Part shown: positions 57,359-64,000 of the stretch, piece after piece | Layout of the letters: each line of letters opens with the position of its first letter | How positions within the stretch are numbered: position 1 is the first letter of the stretch | NCBI RefSeq assembly: GCF_050433225.1 | Contig: NZ_JBNPXQ010000009.1 | Span: forward strand, 186,001-250,000 | Direction of reading: 5' to 3' | Length of the DNA stretch: 64,000 nt | Source: Sphingomonas_D zeicaulis | Lineage (GTDB): Bacteria > Pseudomonadota > Alphaproteobacteria > Sphingomonadales > Sphingomonadaceae | Translations under genes and position numbers: made by a program | Notes under the pieces: model-generated | What the model was told of the DNA's origin: nothing | The model's database searches: none | Seen by the model: the letters and a program-made list of their open reading frames with translations, nothing else

Positions 57359-57750
57359 CCGGCCGCTGGCTGATGGCACACCGCCTCGACATTGATCCCG
57401 TCCGGATCGAGCACGAACGCCGCATAATAGTTAGGATGATAATGCGGGCGGATGCCGGGCGCGCCATGGTCGGTGCCGCCGGCGGCGAGGGCGGCCGCGT
57501 GGAAGGCATCGACGAACGCGCGATCATCGACGGTGAAGGCGATGTGGGTGCCCTCGCCCACCCGCTCATTGTCGCCGATCCAGAAGAAGGGGTGATCATC
57601 CCTGCCATAGCCGAGCGCGGTGCCGCTGCCGCCGGTCAGTTGGGGGCCGACTTCCATGAGCAAGCTGATCCCCAGCGGCGCCAGTGCGGCCTCATAGAAG
57701 GCGCGTGACTTCCCCAGATCGCTGACCGCGAAGCCCACATGATCGATCAT
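57355..57750 (-). CDS. VOC-superfamily (glyoxalase/dioxygenase fold) protein
   Basis: 131 residues. IDHVGFAVSDLGKSRAFYEAAL at the start gives the first metal His, GTHIAFTVDDRAFVDAFHAAAL the second module, and YAAFVLDPDGINVEAV the terminal Glu ligand. A single pair of beta-alpha-beta-beta-beta units, as in stand-alone lactoylglutathione-lyase-like proteins; substrate unknown. Its 3' end overlaps the tRNA promoter -35. Confidence 0.9.
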   Translation of the reverse strand: MIDHVGFAVSDLGKSRAFYEAALAPLGISLLMEVGPQLTGGSGTALGYGRDDHPFFWIGDNERVGEGTHIAFTVDDRAFVDAFHAAALAAGGTDHGAPGIRPHYHPNYYAAFVLDPDGINVEAVCHQPAAG

Positions 57751-57845
57751 CCTCGCCTCCTTCGCCGCATTGGCCTATGGCCCACCGCTTGGTCGCCGGA
57801 CGGGCGGCCGGTGGAATCGATAGTCTAGACAGGTAAGGTTACGGC

Positions 57846-59159
57846 GTGACGGCGCATCAGGTCCATATCATCGGCGGCGGTCTGGCGGGGTCGGAGGCGG
57901 CATGGCAGCTCGCCCAGGCAGGTTTCCGCGTGCGCCTGTCCGAGATGCGCGGCGTGGAAGGCACGCCGGCGCACCAGACCGACCGGCTCGCTGAACTGGT
58001 CTGCTCGAACAGCTTCCGCTCCGACGATGCCGACAGCAACGCGGTGGGCCTGCTGCACGCCGAGATGCGGACGATGGGATCGCTGATCCTGAGCAGCGCC
58101 GATGCGCACCGCGTGCCTGCGGGCTCCGCGCTGGCGGTCGATCGCGAGGGTTTCTGCGATGCGGTGACGCGGGCGGTGGAAATGCACCCGCTGATCGAAC
58201 TCGTCCGTGAGCGTGTCGACGTGCTGCCCGAGGGGCCGGCGATCATCGCCACAGGGCCGCTGACCGCCGCCCCCCTCGCCGCCGCGATTGCCGGGGAGAC
58301 CGGCACCGATGCGCTGGCCTTCTTCGACGCGCTCGCGCCGATCGTCCATCGCGACAGCATCGATTTCGACGTCGCCTGGTTCCAGTCACGCTGGAACAAG
58401 GGCGAGGGCAAGGATTACATCAACTGCCCGATGGACCGCGAGCAATACCAGGCGTTCATCGCCGGGCTGCTGGAAGGTGAGAAGAGCGAATTCAAGGAAT
58501 GGGAGCGCGACACGCCCTATTTCGACGGCTGCATGCCGATCGAGGTGATGGCGGAGCGCGGGGTGGATACGCTGCGCCACGGCCCGATGAAGCCGGTGGG
58601 GCTCGACGATCCGCGTACCGGGCGCTGGCCACATGCGGTGGTCCAGCTTCGGCAGGACAATGCGCTGGGCACCTTGTGGAACATCGTCGGCTTCCAGACC
58701 AAGCTGAAGCATGCCGAGCAGGTGCGGCTGTTCCGCACCATCCCAGGCCTTGAGAACGCGCAGTTCGCGCGGCTGGGCGGGCTGCACCGCAACACCTTCA
58801 TCCAGAGCCCCAAGCTGCTCGACGGCGAGTTGCGGCTGCGCTCGCGCCCCAACGTCCGCTTCGCCGGCCAGATCACGGGGTGCGAGGGCTATGTCGAATC
58901 CGCCGCCGTGGGGATGCTCGCCGGGCGCTTCCTCGCCGCCGAACTGGCGGGCACCACGCTCAACGCGCCACCGGTCACGACCGCGCTGGGCGCGCTGCTG
59001 GGGCATATCACCGGCGGCGCGGAGGCGGAGACCTTCCAGCCGATGAACGTCAATTTCGGGCTGTTCCCGCCGGTCGAGGGCAAGAAGCGCAAGGCGGATC
59101 GCAAGATGCAATATACTGCACGTGCCCGCGCCGACCTCGAAAGCTGGCTCGCCGCCTAA
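57846..59159 (+). CDS. trmFO: TrmFO, folate/FAD-dependent tRNA (m5U54) methyltransferase
   Basis: 437 residues from GTG 57846. IIGGGLAGSEAAWQLA is the FAD-binding GxGxxG motif; VCSNSFRSDD, GSALAVDREGFC, YINCPMDREQY and NTFIQSPKLLDGELRLRS are conserved in TrmFO. It methylates U54 of the T-loop using methylenetetrahydrofolate. Full length; monocistronic, followed by a shared terminator-like hairpin. Confidence 0.95.
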   Translation: MTAHQVHIIGGGLAGSEAAWQLAQAGFRVRLSEMRGVEGTPAHQTDRLAELVCSNSFRSDDADSNAVGLLHAEMRTMGSLILSSADAHRVPAGSALAVDREGFCDAVTRAVEMHPLIELVRERVDVLPEGPAIIATGPLTAAPLAAAIAGETGTDALAFFDALAPIVHRDSIDFDVAWFQSRWNKGEGKDYINCPMDREQYQAFIAGLLEGEKSEFKEWERDTPYFDGCMPIEVMAERGVDTLRHGPMKPVGLDDPRTGRWPHAVVQLRQDNALGTLWNIVGFQTKLKHAEQVRLFRTIPGLENAQFARLGGLHRNTFIQSPKLLDGELRLRSRPNVRFAGQITGCEGYVESAAVGMLAGRFLAAELAGTTLNAPPVTTALGALLGHITGGAEAETFQPMNVNFGLFPPVEGKKRKADRKMQYTARARADLESWLAA

Positions 59160-59198
59160 GCGTTCCGACGGCTTCGGCCCTCAACCATAGATACAACA

Positions 59199-59230
59199 AG
59201 GCCCGCCGCGTCCGATGACGCGACGGGCCT
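59199..59230. terminator. hairpin between convergent trmFO and recA
   Basis: AGGCCCG-C-CGCGT (59199-59211) pairs with ACGCG-A-CGGGCCT (59218-59230) with one mismatch and a six-base loop. Lies between the two stop codons, likely a bidirectional terminator. Confidence 0.6.
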
Positions 59231-59272
59231 CGAGTGCTTGAAACGGGGTTCGTGTCCCTGGCCTCGTCAGGC

Positions 59273-60343
59273 TCAGAGATCGTCGTCCGCCTCGGGTCCC
59301 ACCATCATCTCTTCCGCGACCTTCTCAGTGCGGCTGCGGATCGCCTTTTCTAGACGCGTCATCACTTCGGGATTGTCGCGCAGATAGGATTTCGCGTTCT
59401 CGCGGCCCTGGCCGATCCGGATCGAATCATAGGAGAACCAGGAGCCCGATTTCTCGACGAGGCCGGCCTTCACGCCGATGTCGAGCACTTCGCCGGTCTT
59501 GGAGACGCCCTCGCCATACATGATGTCGAATTCCACCTGCTTGAACGGCGGCGCCACCTTGTTCTTAACCACCTTCACGCGGGTGGTGTTGCCGACGATT
59601 TCGTCGCGATCCTTGATCTGGCCGGTGCGGCGGATGTCGAGACGGACCGACGCATAGAATTTCAGCGCGTTGCCGCCCGTCGTGGTTTCGGGGCTGCCAT
59701 ACATCACGCCGATCTTCATGCGGATCTGGTTGATGAAGATCACGGTGCAGCGCGAACGGCTGATCGAACCGGTGATCTTGCGCAGCGCCTGGCTCATCAG
59801 GCGGGCCTGCAGGCCGACATGGCTGTCGCCCATCTCGCCCTCGATTTCAGCGCGCGGCACCAGGGCCGCAACCGAATCGATAACCAGCACGTCGATCGCA
59901 TTGGAACGCACCAGCGTGTCCGCGATCTCCAGCGCCTGCTCACCCGTGTCGGGCTGGCTGACGATCAGTTCGTCGATGTCGACGCCGAGTTTCTTGGCAT
60001 AGACCGGATCGAGCGCATGTTCGGCGTCGATGAAGGCGGCGGTGCCGCCGGTCTTCTGCGCCTCGGCGATCGCGTGGAGCGCCAGCGTGGTCTTGCCCGA
60101 CGATTCGGGCCCGAAGATCTCGATAATGCGCCCGCGCGGCAGGCCGCCGATGCCGAGCGCGATATCCAGCCCGAGCGAGCCGGTGGAAACCGCTTCGATC
60201 TCGATCTTTTCCCGGCTGCCCAGCTTCATCGCCGAGCCCTTGCCGAAGGCGCGATCGATCTGCGCCAATGCTGCTTCGAGTGCTTTCTGCCTGTCCATAT
60301 TTCCCGCCGAATCCGCGCCGATGACCCGAAGTTGAGCTGCCAT
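59273..60343 (-). CDS. recA: RecA recombinase
   Basis: 356 residues; GGGAGG eight bases before ATG 60343 (an internal ATG at codon 16 would also give a standard N-terminus). Walker A GPESSGKT at residues 78-85, VLVIDSVAALVP (Walker B), the LexA-contact/L2 region MYGSPETTTGGNALKFY and an acidic C-terminus. Drives homologous recombination and the SOS response. Confidence 0.98.
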   Translation of the reverse strand: MAAQLRVIGADSAGNMDRQKALEAALAQIDRAFGKGSAMKLGSREKIEIEAVSTGSLGLDIALGIGGLPRGRIIEIFGPESSGKTTLALHAIAEAQKTGGTAAFIDAEHALDPVYAKKLGVDIDELIVSQPDTGEQALEIADTLVRSNAIDVLVIDSVAALVPRAEIEGEMGDSHVGLQARLMSQALRKITGSISRSRCTVIFINQIRMKIGVMYGSPETTTGGNALKFYASVRLDIRRTGQIKDRDEIVGNTTRVKVVKNKVAPPFKQVEFDIMYGEGVSKTGEVLDIGVKAGLVEKSGSWFSYDSIRIGQGRENAKSYLRDNPEVMTRLEKAIRSRTEKVAEEMMVGPEADDDL

Positions 60344-60395
60344 GGGCCAAGCCTCCCGTAGTCGCTCCGCGCGAACCGTTCAACGCGGTGGCAAC

Positions 60396-60424
60396 CTAGT
60401 ATCCGATTTGTTCTACCGGAACAA
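60396..60424 (-). promoter_or_regulatory. recA promoter with overlapping palindrome (candidate SOS operator)
   Basis: Minus strand: TTGTTC (60419-60424), 17 bp, TACTAG (60396-60401). The perfect palindrome TTGTTC-N5-GAACAA (60408-60424) covers the -35 and half the spacer, where a repressor would block polymerase. It does not match the usual alphaproteobacterial GTTC-N7-GTTC LexA box. Confidence 0.55.
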
Positions 60425-60466
60425 GAGGGGAACTTTCACGGAAAAATATACGGCCGAGCCCGCGTG

Positions 60467-60838
60467 TCAGCCCTGCCCAGGCTGATCCTGCGTGAGCTGG
60501 TTCAACGCACGTTCGACCGAATCGATCGTGAACGGCTTCGCCAGCACCGGCGCGGCGCGATGTGCCGTCGGCGTCTCTCCAACGACGCCGCCCGTCGCCA
60601 GCAGGAAGGGCCGCCCCGCATCGACCAGCGCGTCCGCCACCGGCCAGCACGCCTCACCGCGCAGATGGACGTCGAGGATTGCGGCGTCGAAGGTCGCGCC
60701 GTCAACCTGGCTGATCGCGTCCGACACCGTATCGGCGGTACCGGCGACCCGATGGCCGAGTGCCTCGAGGAAATCTTCGAGCATCATCGCGATGAGTGGT
60801 TCATCCTCAATGATCAGAAACGTCTGGGGGGTGGCCAT
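60467..60838 (-). CDS. single-domain response regulator
   Basis: 123 residues, only a receiver domain: IIEDEPLIAMM (acidic pocket), AAILDVHLRGE near residue 56 (phospho-acceptor Asp), LLATGG (Thr) and VLAKPFTID (Lys). No output domain, so it acts by protein contact or as a phosphate sink. It lies 111 bp downstream of the cckA gene and upstream of recA. Confidence 0.92.
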   Translation of the reverse strand: MATPQTFLIIEDEPLIAMMLEDFLEALGHRVAGTADTVSDAISQVDGATFDAAILDVHLRGEACWPVADALVDAGRPFLLATGGVVGETPTAHRAAPVLAKPFTIDSVERALNQLTQDQPGQG

Positions 60839-60949
60839 CTTGCCTCTTTTTGTTGGCGACCGTCGTTCCGGCCCTTTCGACCATAGATCGGAACGGATCC
60901 GGATTCCTTGATCTGAATTATGCTCCCCTTTCCCGTCGCGGGGGGCACG

Positions 60950-63352
60950 TCAAGCACTCAACCGCTCGCGCGTCGCCTCGGCGAGCTGCTGCATCGAGAA
61001 GGGCTTGGCCAGGAAGCCGACATTGGCAATGTCGATCGATCGGCGCAGTTGTTCCTCGGCATAGCCGGACATGAATAGGATCGGCAGATCGGGCATGCGC
61101 CGGCGCGCGTGGTTGACCAGCGTCGGGCCGTCCATCGCCGGCATCACCACGTCCGAGATCAGCAGGTCGATCTGGCCACCGCGGTCGAGGATCTCAAGCG
61201 CCTCCTCGCCATTCTCCGCCGTCAGCACGGTATAGCCATGCCGGGCGAGCGCGCGTTCGGTGACGCTGCGCACCATCCCCTCATCTTCCACCAGCAGCAC
61301 GGTGCCGCTGCCCCACAGCTCGCCCAGCCGCTGCCGCGGTGCTGCGCGCGCCTCCACCTTGGCATCAACGCGGTGGACCGGCAGGTAGATCACGAATTCG
61401 GTGCCGCGCCCCGGCCGGCTGTCCGCGAAGATCGACCCGCCCGATTGCTTGACGATGCCGTAGACGGTGGAAAGCCCCAGCCCGGTGCCCTTGCCGACCT
61501 CCTTGGTGGTGAAGAAGGGTTCGAAGATCTTGGGCAATATCTCGGGCGGAATGCCGGTGCCGGTGTCCGCCACGCTGAACGCCGTATAGTCGGCCACCGG
61601 CAGCATGTCGGTCGCCATGCGGCGCACTTCAGCCGCGGAAACCGCGAAGGTCTGGATGGTCAGTGTGCCGCCGCCGCGCGGCAGCATCGCATCGCGCGCG
61701 TTCACGGCGAGGTTGACGATCACCTGCTCGAGCTGCCCCGGGTCGGCGCGCACCGGCCCCAGATCGCGGCCATGCTTGACGACCAGTGTCACCGTTTCGC
61801 CCAGCAGACGCTTGAGGAGGTTGGAGACTTCCGAGATCGTGTCGGGCAGCTGCAGCGTCTGCGGCCGCAGCGTCTGCTGGCGTGAAAAGGCGAGCAGCTG
61901 GCGGGTCAGGCTCGCGGCGCGGTTAGAATTGGCCTTGATCTGCTGGATATCGTCATAATCGCTGTCGCCCGGGGTGTGGCGCATCAGCATCAGGTCGCAA
62001 TGGCCGATGATCGCAGTCAGCACATTGTTGAAATCATGCGCGACGCCGCCAGCGAGCTGCCCCACCGCCTGCATCTTCGTCGCCTGCGCGACCTGGCGTT
62101 TGAGCCGCGATTCCTCGCTGCTGTCCTTCAGGCTGAGCAGCACCGCGGCATCGCCCAGACCGCGCGCGCCGGCGATGGTCAGCGCCACCGGCTCGTCCGG
62201 CAGATGCGCAAGGCGCACGGCGACGTCGCCCGAAAGCGCGCGGCCACTGGCGAAGCGGTGAACCGCGTCGGCGACCGCCGCCTTGTCCTCGCGGACGACG
62301 AGATCGCCGGGATAGAGCGGCGGGCTGGCGGTATCGATCCCCGCCGCCTGCACGAAAGCATCGTTGAAGAACAGGAATCGCCCGTCGCGGTCGGCAAGCG
62401 CCAGGCCCATCGGCAGCATCGCCAGCAAGGTCTGGATATGGCCCGAAGCGGCCCCAGCGCTGGCACCGGGCCCAACCGGATCGTCTATCATCAGGAGCAA
62501 GGTGGCGCTCCCCTCCCCGTCCAGCGGCACCTGGATCATCCGCAGCGGCACGCCCTGCGCGCCCTCCCGCGCGAAGCGGATCACGCCGCCCCGATCGGCG
62601 GTGAGCAGCCGGACGAATTCGGCGCCGATCAGCGACGCGTCCGCACGCCGCTCGGCGCGGGTGGCGAAGGCGGAATTAGCGGCAAGGATGCGCCCCTCGC
62701 CGTCGACGATCGCCCCCATCACCCCCGCGGCACCCAGCCGCTGCCCGCCATCGCCCCCGATCAGCACCTGCGCCTGCCCGGCAAGATCCTGCGCGCCACT
62801 GCTGCGGCTGAAGCGCCAGACGAGATGATCCTCCCCCTGCCCCGCACGCTGCACCGCGACGCCAATGTCCGAACCATCGTGGCGGAAGGATGCGGCGGCA
62901 CCGCTCCCGTCGCGCCACGCAGAGCGGCCGGCGGCGGTCAGCCGTTCGATAGCCGCCTCACCCACGGGCAATCCCGGTGGCGTTTCCAAGCCCGGGAACC
63001 AGTAGCCGAACATCTCGCTGGCGCAGACCAGCCGCCCCGCGCGGTCGGTAACGGCCACAGCCGCACCCGCCGCGTCGGCGGCCGCGCGCACCAGCGCCCA
63101 GTCGGCAACCACGACCTCATCGGGAAGGTTCGGATAGAGCCGGCCGTAGAGCCAGACCAGCATCGCCGCCGCGATCACCAGCGCAAGCATGCCCGCGCCG
63201 AAGCGCAAGTCCCCCACCGCCCAGCCAATCAGGGTGGCGGAGGCGAGTGCACCGCCAGCGACTGCGGCGAGCGTCAGGCCATTGGCGCTCCCCCGCTCAG
63301 CGAACGGCATGGTGCGGGCGGGATCGGGCGGGGGCGGGGCCATGCGGGTCAT
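60950..63352 (-). CDS. cckA: hybrid sensor histidine kinase CckA
   Basis: 800 residues. Two N-terminal membrane helices (about 25-70), PAS-like sensing region(s), H-box LAGGVAHDFNNVLTAIIGHCDL near 437, N-box VNLAVNARDAM near 550, G-box GKGTGLGLSTVYGIVKQSGG near 627, and a C-terminal receiver with LLISDVVMPAMDG (Asp near 734) and LAKPFS. The H-box wording and architecture match CckA, which with ChpT controls CtrA in alphaproteobacterial cell-cycle, motility and stress programmes. Confidence 0.9.
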   Translation of the reverse strand: MTRMAPPPPDPARTMPFAERGSANGLTLAAVAGGALASATLIGWAVGDLRFGAGMLALVIAAAMLVWLYGRLYPNLPDEVVVADWALVRAAADAAGAAVAVTDRAGRLVCASEMFGYWFPGLETPPGLPVGEAAIERLTAAGRSAWRDGSGAAASFRHDGSDIGVAVQRAGQGEDHLVWRFSRSSGAQDLAGQAQVLIGGDGGQRLGAAGVMGAIVDGEGRILAANSAFATRAERRADASLIGAEFVRLLTADRGGVIRFAREGAQGVPLRMIQVPLDGEGSATLLLMIDDPVGPGASAGAASGHIQTLLAMLPMGLALADRDGRFLFFNDAFVQAAGIDTASPPLYPGDLVVREDKAAVADAVHRFASGRALSGDVAVRLAHLPDEPVALTIAGARGLGDAAVLLSLKDSSEESRLKRQVAQATKMQAVGQLAGGVAHDFNNVLTAIIGHCDLMLMRHTPGDSDYDDIQQIKANSNRAASLTRQLLAFSRQQTLRPQTLQLPDTISEVSNLLKRLLGETVTLVVKHGRDLGPVRADPGQLEQVIVNLAVNARDAMLPRGGGTLTIQTFAVSAAEVRRMATDMLPVADYTAFSVADTGTGIPPEILPKIFEPFFTTKEVGKGTGLGLSTVYGIVKQSGGSIFADSRPGRGTEFVIYLPVHRVDAKVEARAAPRQRLGELWGSGTVLLVEDEGMVRSVTERALARHGYTVLTAENGEEALEILDRGGQIDLLISDVVMPAMDGPTLVNHARRRMPDLPILFMSGYAEEQLRRSIDIANVGFLAKPFSMQQLAEATRERLSA

Positions 63353-63416
63353 CAGCCTTCGGCCGCGCGCGACGGGCAGTCAATATGCAGCCCGCCCAAA
63401 AGCGGCGGCCGAGCGC

Positions 63417-63989
63417 TCAATGGCCGCGGATCAGCCGGTAATGCGCGCGCCGATTCCACTTGCGGCCAACCCACAGCCGCCACGCGAATACCGCGATCAG
63501 ATAGCCGACCGCCGCCGACATCAGCGAGATCAGCGCGAGGCCGAACAGCAGCGCCGGCGCCGCTTCCGAAAACAGCCAGGCCGCCCATTGGCCGATCGAG
63601 GCGCCATGTTCGATCAGATACATCAGCCGGCCCACATCCGCGCCGACATCGAGGATCAGATTGCCAAGATAGACCGACGCGGCGAGGATCAACGGCGTCG
63701 TCAGCGGGTTGGAGAGGAAGGTCATCGCCGCGGCGATCGGGATGTTGGCGCGAAACGGCAGCGCGAGCAGCGCCGCGCCGGCGATCTGCACCCCCGGTAT
63801 CAGCAGAAAGATGCCGACGAGCAAACCGAGTGCCACGCCGCGCGGCACCGAGCGTCGGGTGAAGCGCCACAGTTCGGGCGCGAGTACACGAGGAGCGAAC
63901 GGCCGGAAGAAGCGGTTCTTCTCGAAGCTTTCGCGGGTCGGCGCGTTGCGGTTGACCCAGCCGAAGAAGCCCCCGCTCTCCTGGCGCAT
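63417..63989 (-). CDS. DUF2062 membrane protein
   Basis: 190 residues. VALGLLVGIFLLIPGVQIAGAALLAL, the signature MTFLSNPLTTPLIL, and two further hydrophobic helices. The family is inner-membrane and of unknown function. The gene lies 64 bp upstream of cckA. The start used is the first ATG; the N-terminal 45 residues are basic and soluble. Confidence 0.88.
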   Translation of the reverse strand: MRQESGGFFGWVNRNAPTRESFEKNRFFRPFAPRVLAPELWRFTRRSVPRGVALGLLVGIFLLIPGVQIAGAALLALPFRANIPIAAAMTFLSNPLTTPLILAASVYLGNLILDVGADVGRLMYLIEHGASIGQWAAWLFSEAAPALLFGLALISLMSAAVGYLIAVFAWRLWVGRKWNRRAHYRLIRGH

Positions 63990-64000
63990 CAGCCGCGGTC

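Noticed and set aside
61976..63862. 628-codon open frame on the plus strand
   Set aside because: Antisense to cckA and the DUF2062 gene; no motif and reverse-frame composition.

Overview
The window comes from a high-GC alphaproteobacterial chromosome, most likely a sphingomonad (Sphingomonas or a close relative). The signs are a CckA-type cell-cycle hybrid kinase next to recA, a TonB-dependent receptor linked to sulfatases, a periplasmic trehalase, TrmFO and a DUF2062 protein. A complete-looking 43.2-kb temperate podovirus-type prophage lies at 14080-57317, between two 38-bp copies of part of a tRNA-Gly(CCC) gene.

Left host flank (1-14.1 kb): a truncated N-acyl-D-amino-acid deacylase-type amidohydrolase, trehalase TreA, and a small CdtB/DNase I-like protein of lower GC. 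A leftward catabolic-looking cluster follows (TetR regulator, secreted esterase, TonB-dependent receptor, two sulfatases). Then come a class I aminotransferase, an EVE-domain protein, a hypothetical membrane-anchored protein and the tRNA. Right host flank (57.3-64 kb): a VOC-fold protein, TrmFO, RecA, a single-domain response regulator, CckA and a DUF2062 membrane protein.

Prophage left arm (14.1-25.3 kb, leftward): integrase and a small HTH protein under their own promoter, preceded by an early operon of about 24 small genes (16.3-24.5 kb) that are almost all chained by ATGA/TGATG/GTGA overlaps. It includes a GapR (DUF2312) homologue, a MazG-like protein with duplicated C-terminal motifs, a Lar-type restriction-alleviation protein, HTH proteins and several tiny membrane proteins. 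The lysogeny switch is at 24.5-25.6 kb: a leftward XRE repressor, probably leaderless, co-transcribed with a four-helix membrane protein, and a divergent Cro-like protein. Near-palindromic operators (consensus near TTCCATNNTGGMAA) recur at five places around it.

Prophage middle (25.6-31 kb): a TOPRIM primase and an SF3-type helicase (rightward), an ArdC-like anti-restriction protein and a 46-aa protein (leftward from a promoter nearly identical to the int promoter), and a non-coding 600-bp segment with a 51-bp cruciform, twelve TTGGGAAC iterons and a Z-DNA-like tract. This segment is probably a replication origin, a packaging site or a late-control region.

Prophage right arm (31-56.8 kb, rightward): packaging, then a Bordetella BPP-1/T7-like head and tail (portal, Bbp19-like, scaffold, capsid, cement, tail tube A and B, internal virion proteins, fibre), then lysis (amidase, holin candidate, embedded Rz/Rz1 spanins). 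A Tad1/Acb2-like anti-Thoeris/anti-CBASS gene is inserted in the tail module. With ArdC and Lar the phage therefore carries three putative counter-defence genes.

The most unusual point is the integration geometry. The shared sequence is the 5' half of the tRNA, so the prophage rebuilds the 5' half and replaces the tRNA promoter. A TTGACA-N17-CAATGA promoter-like element is present both in the phage end (in front of the live tRNA) and in the displaced host DNA at attR, where it now points into the last phage gene.
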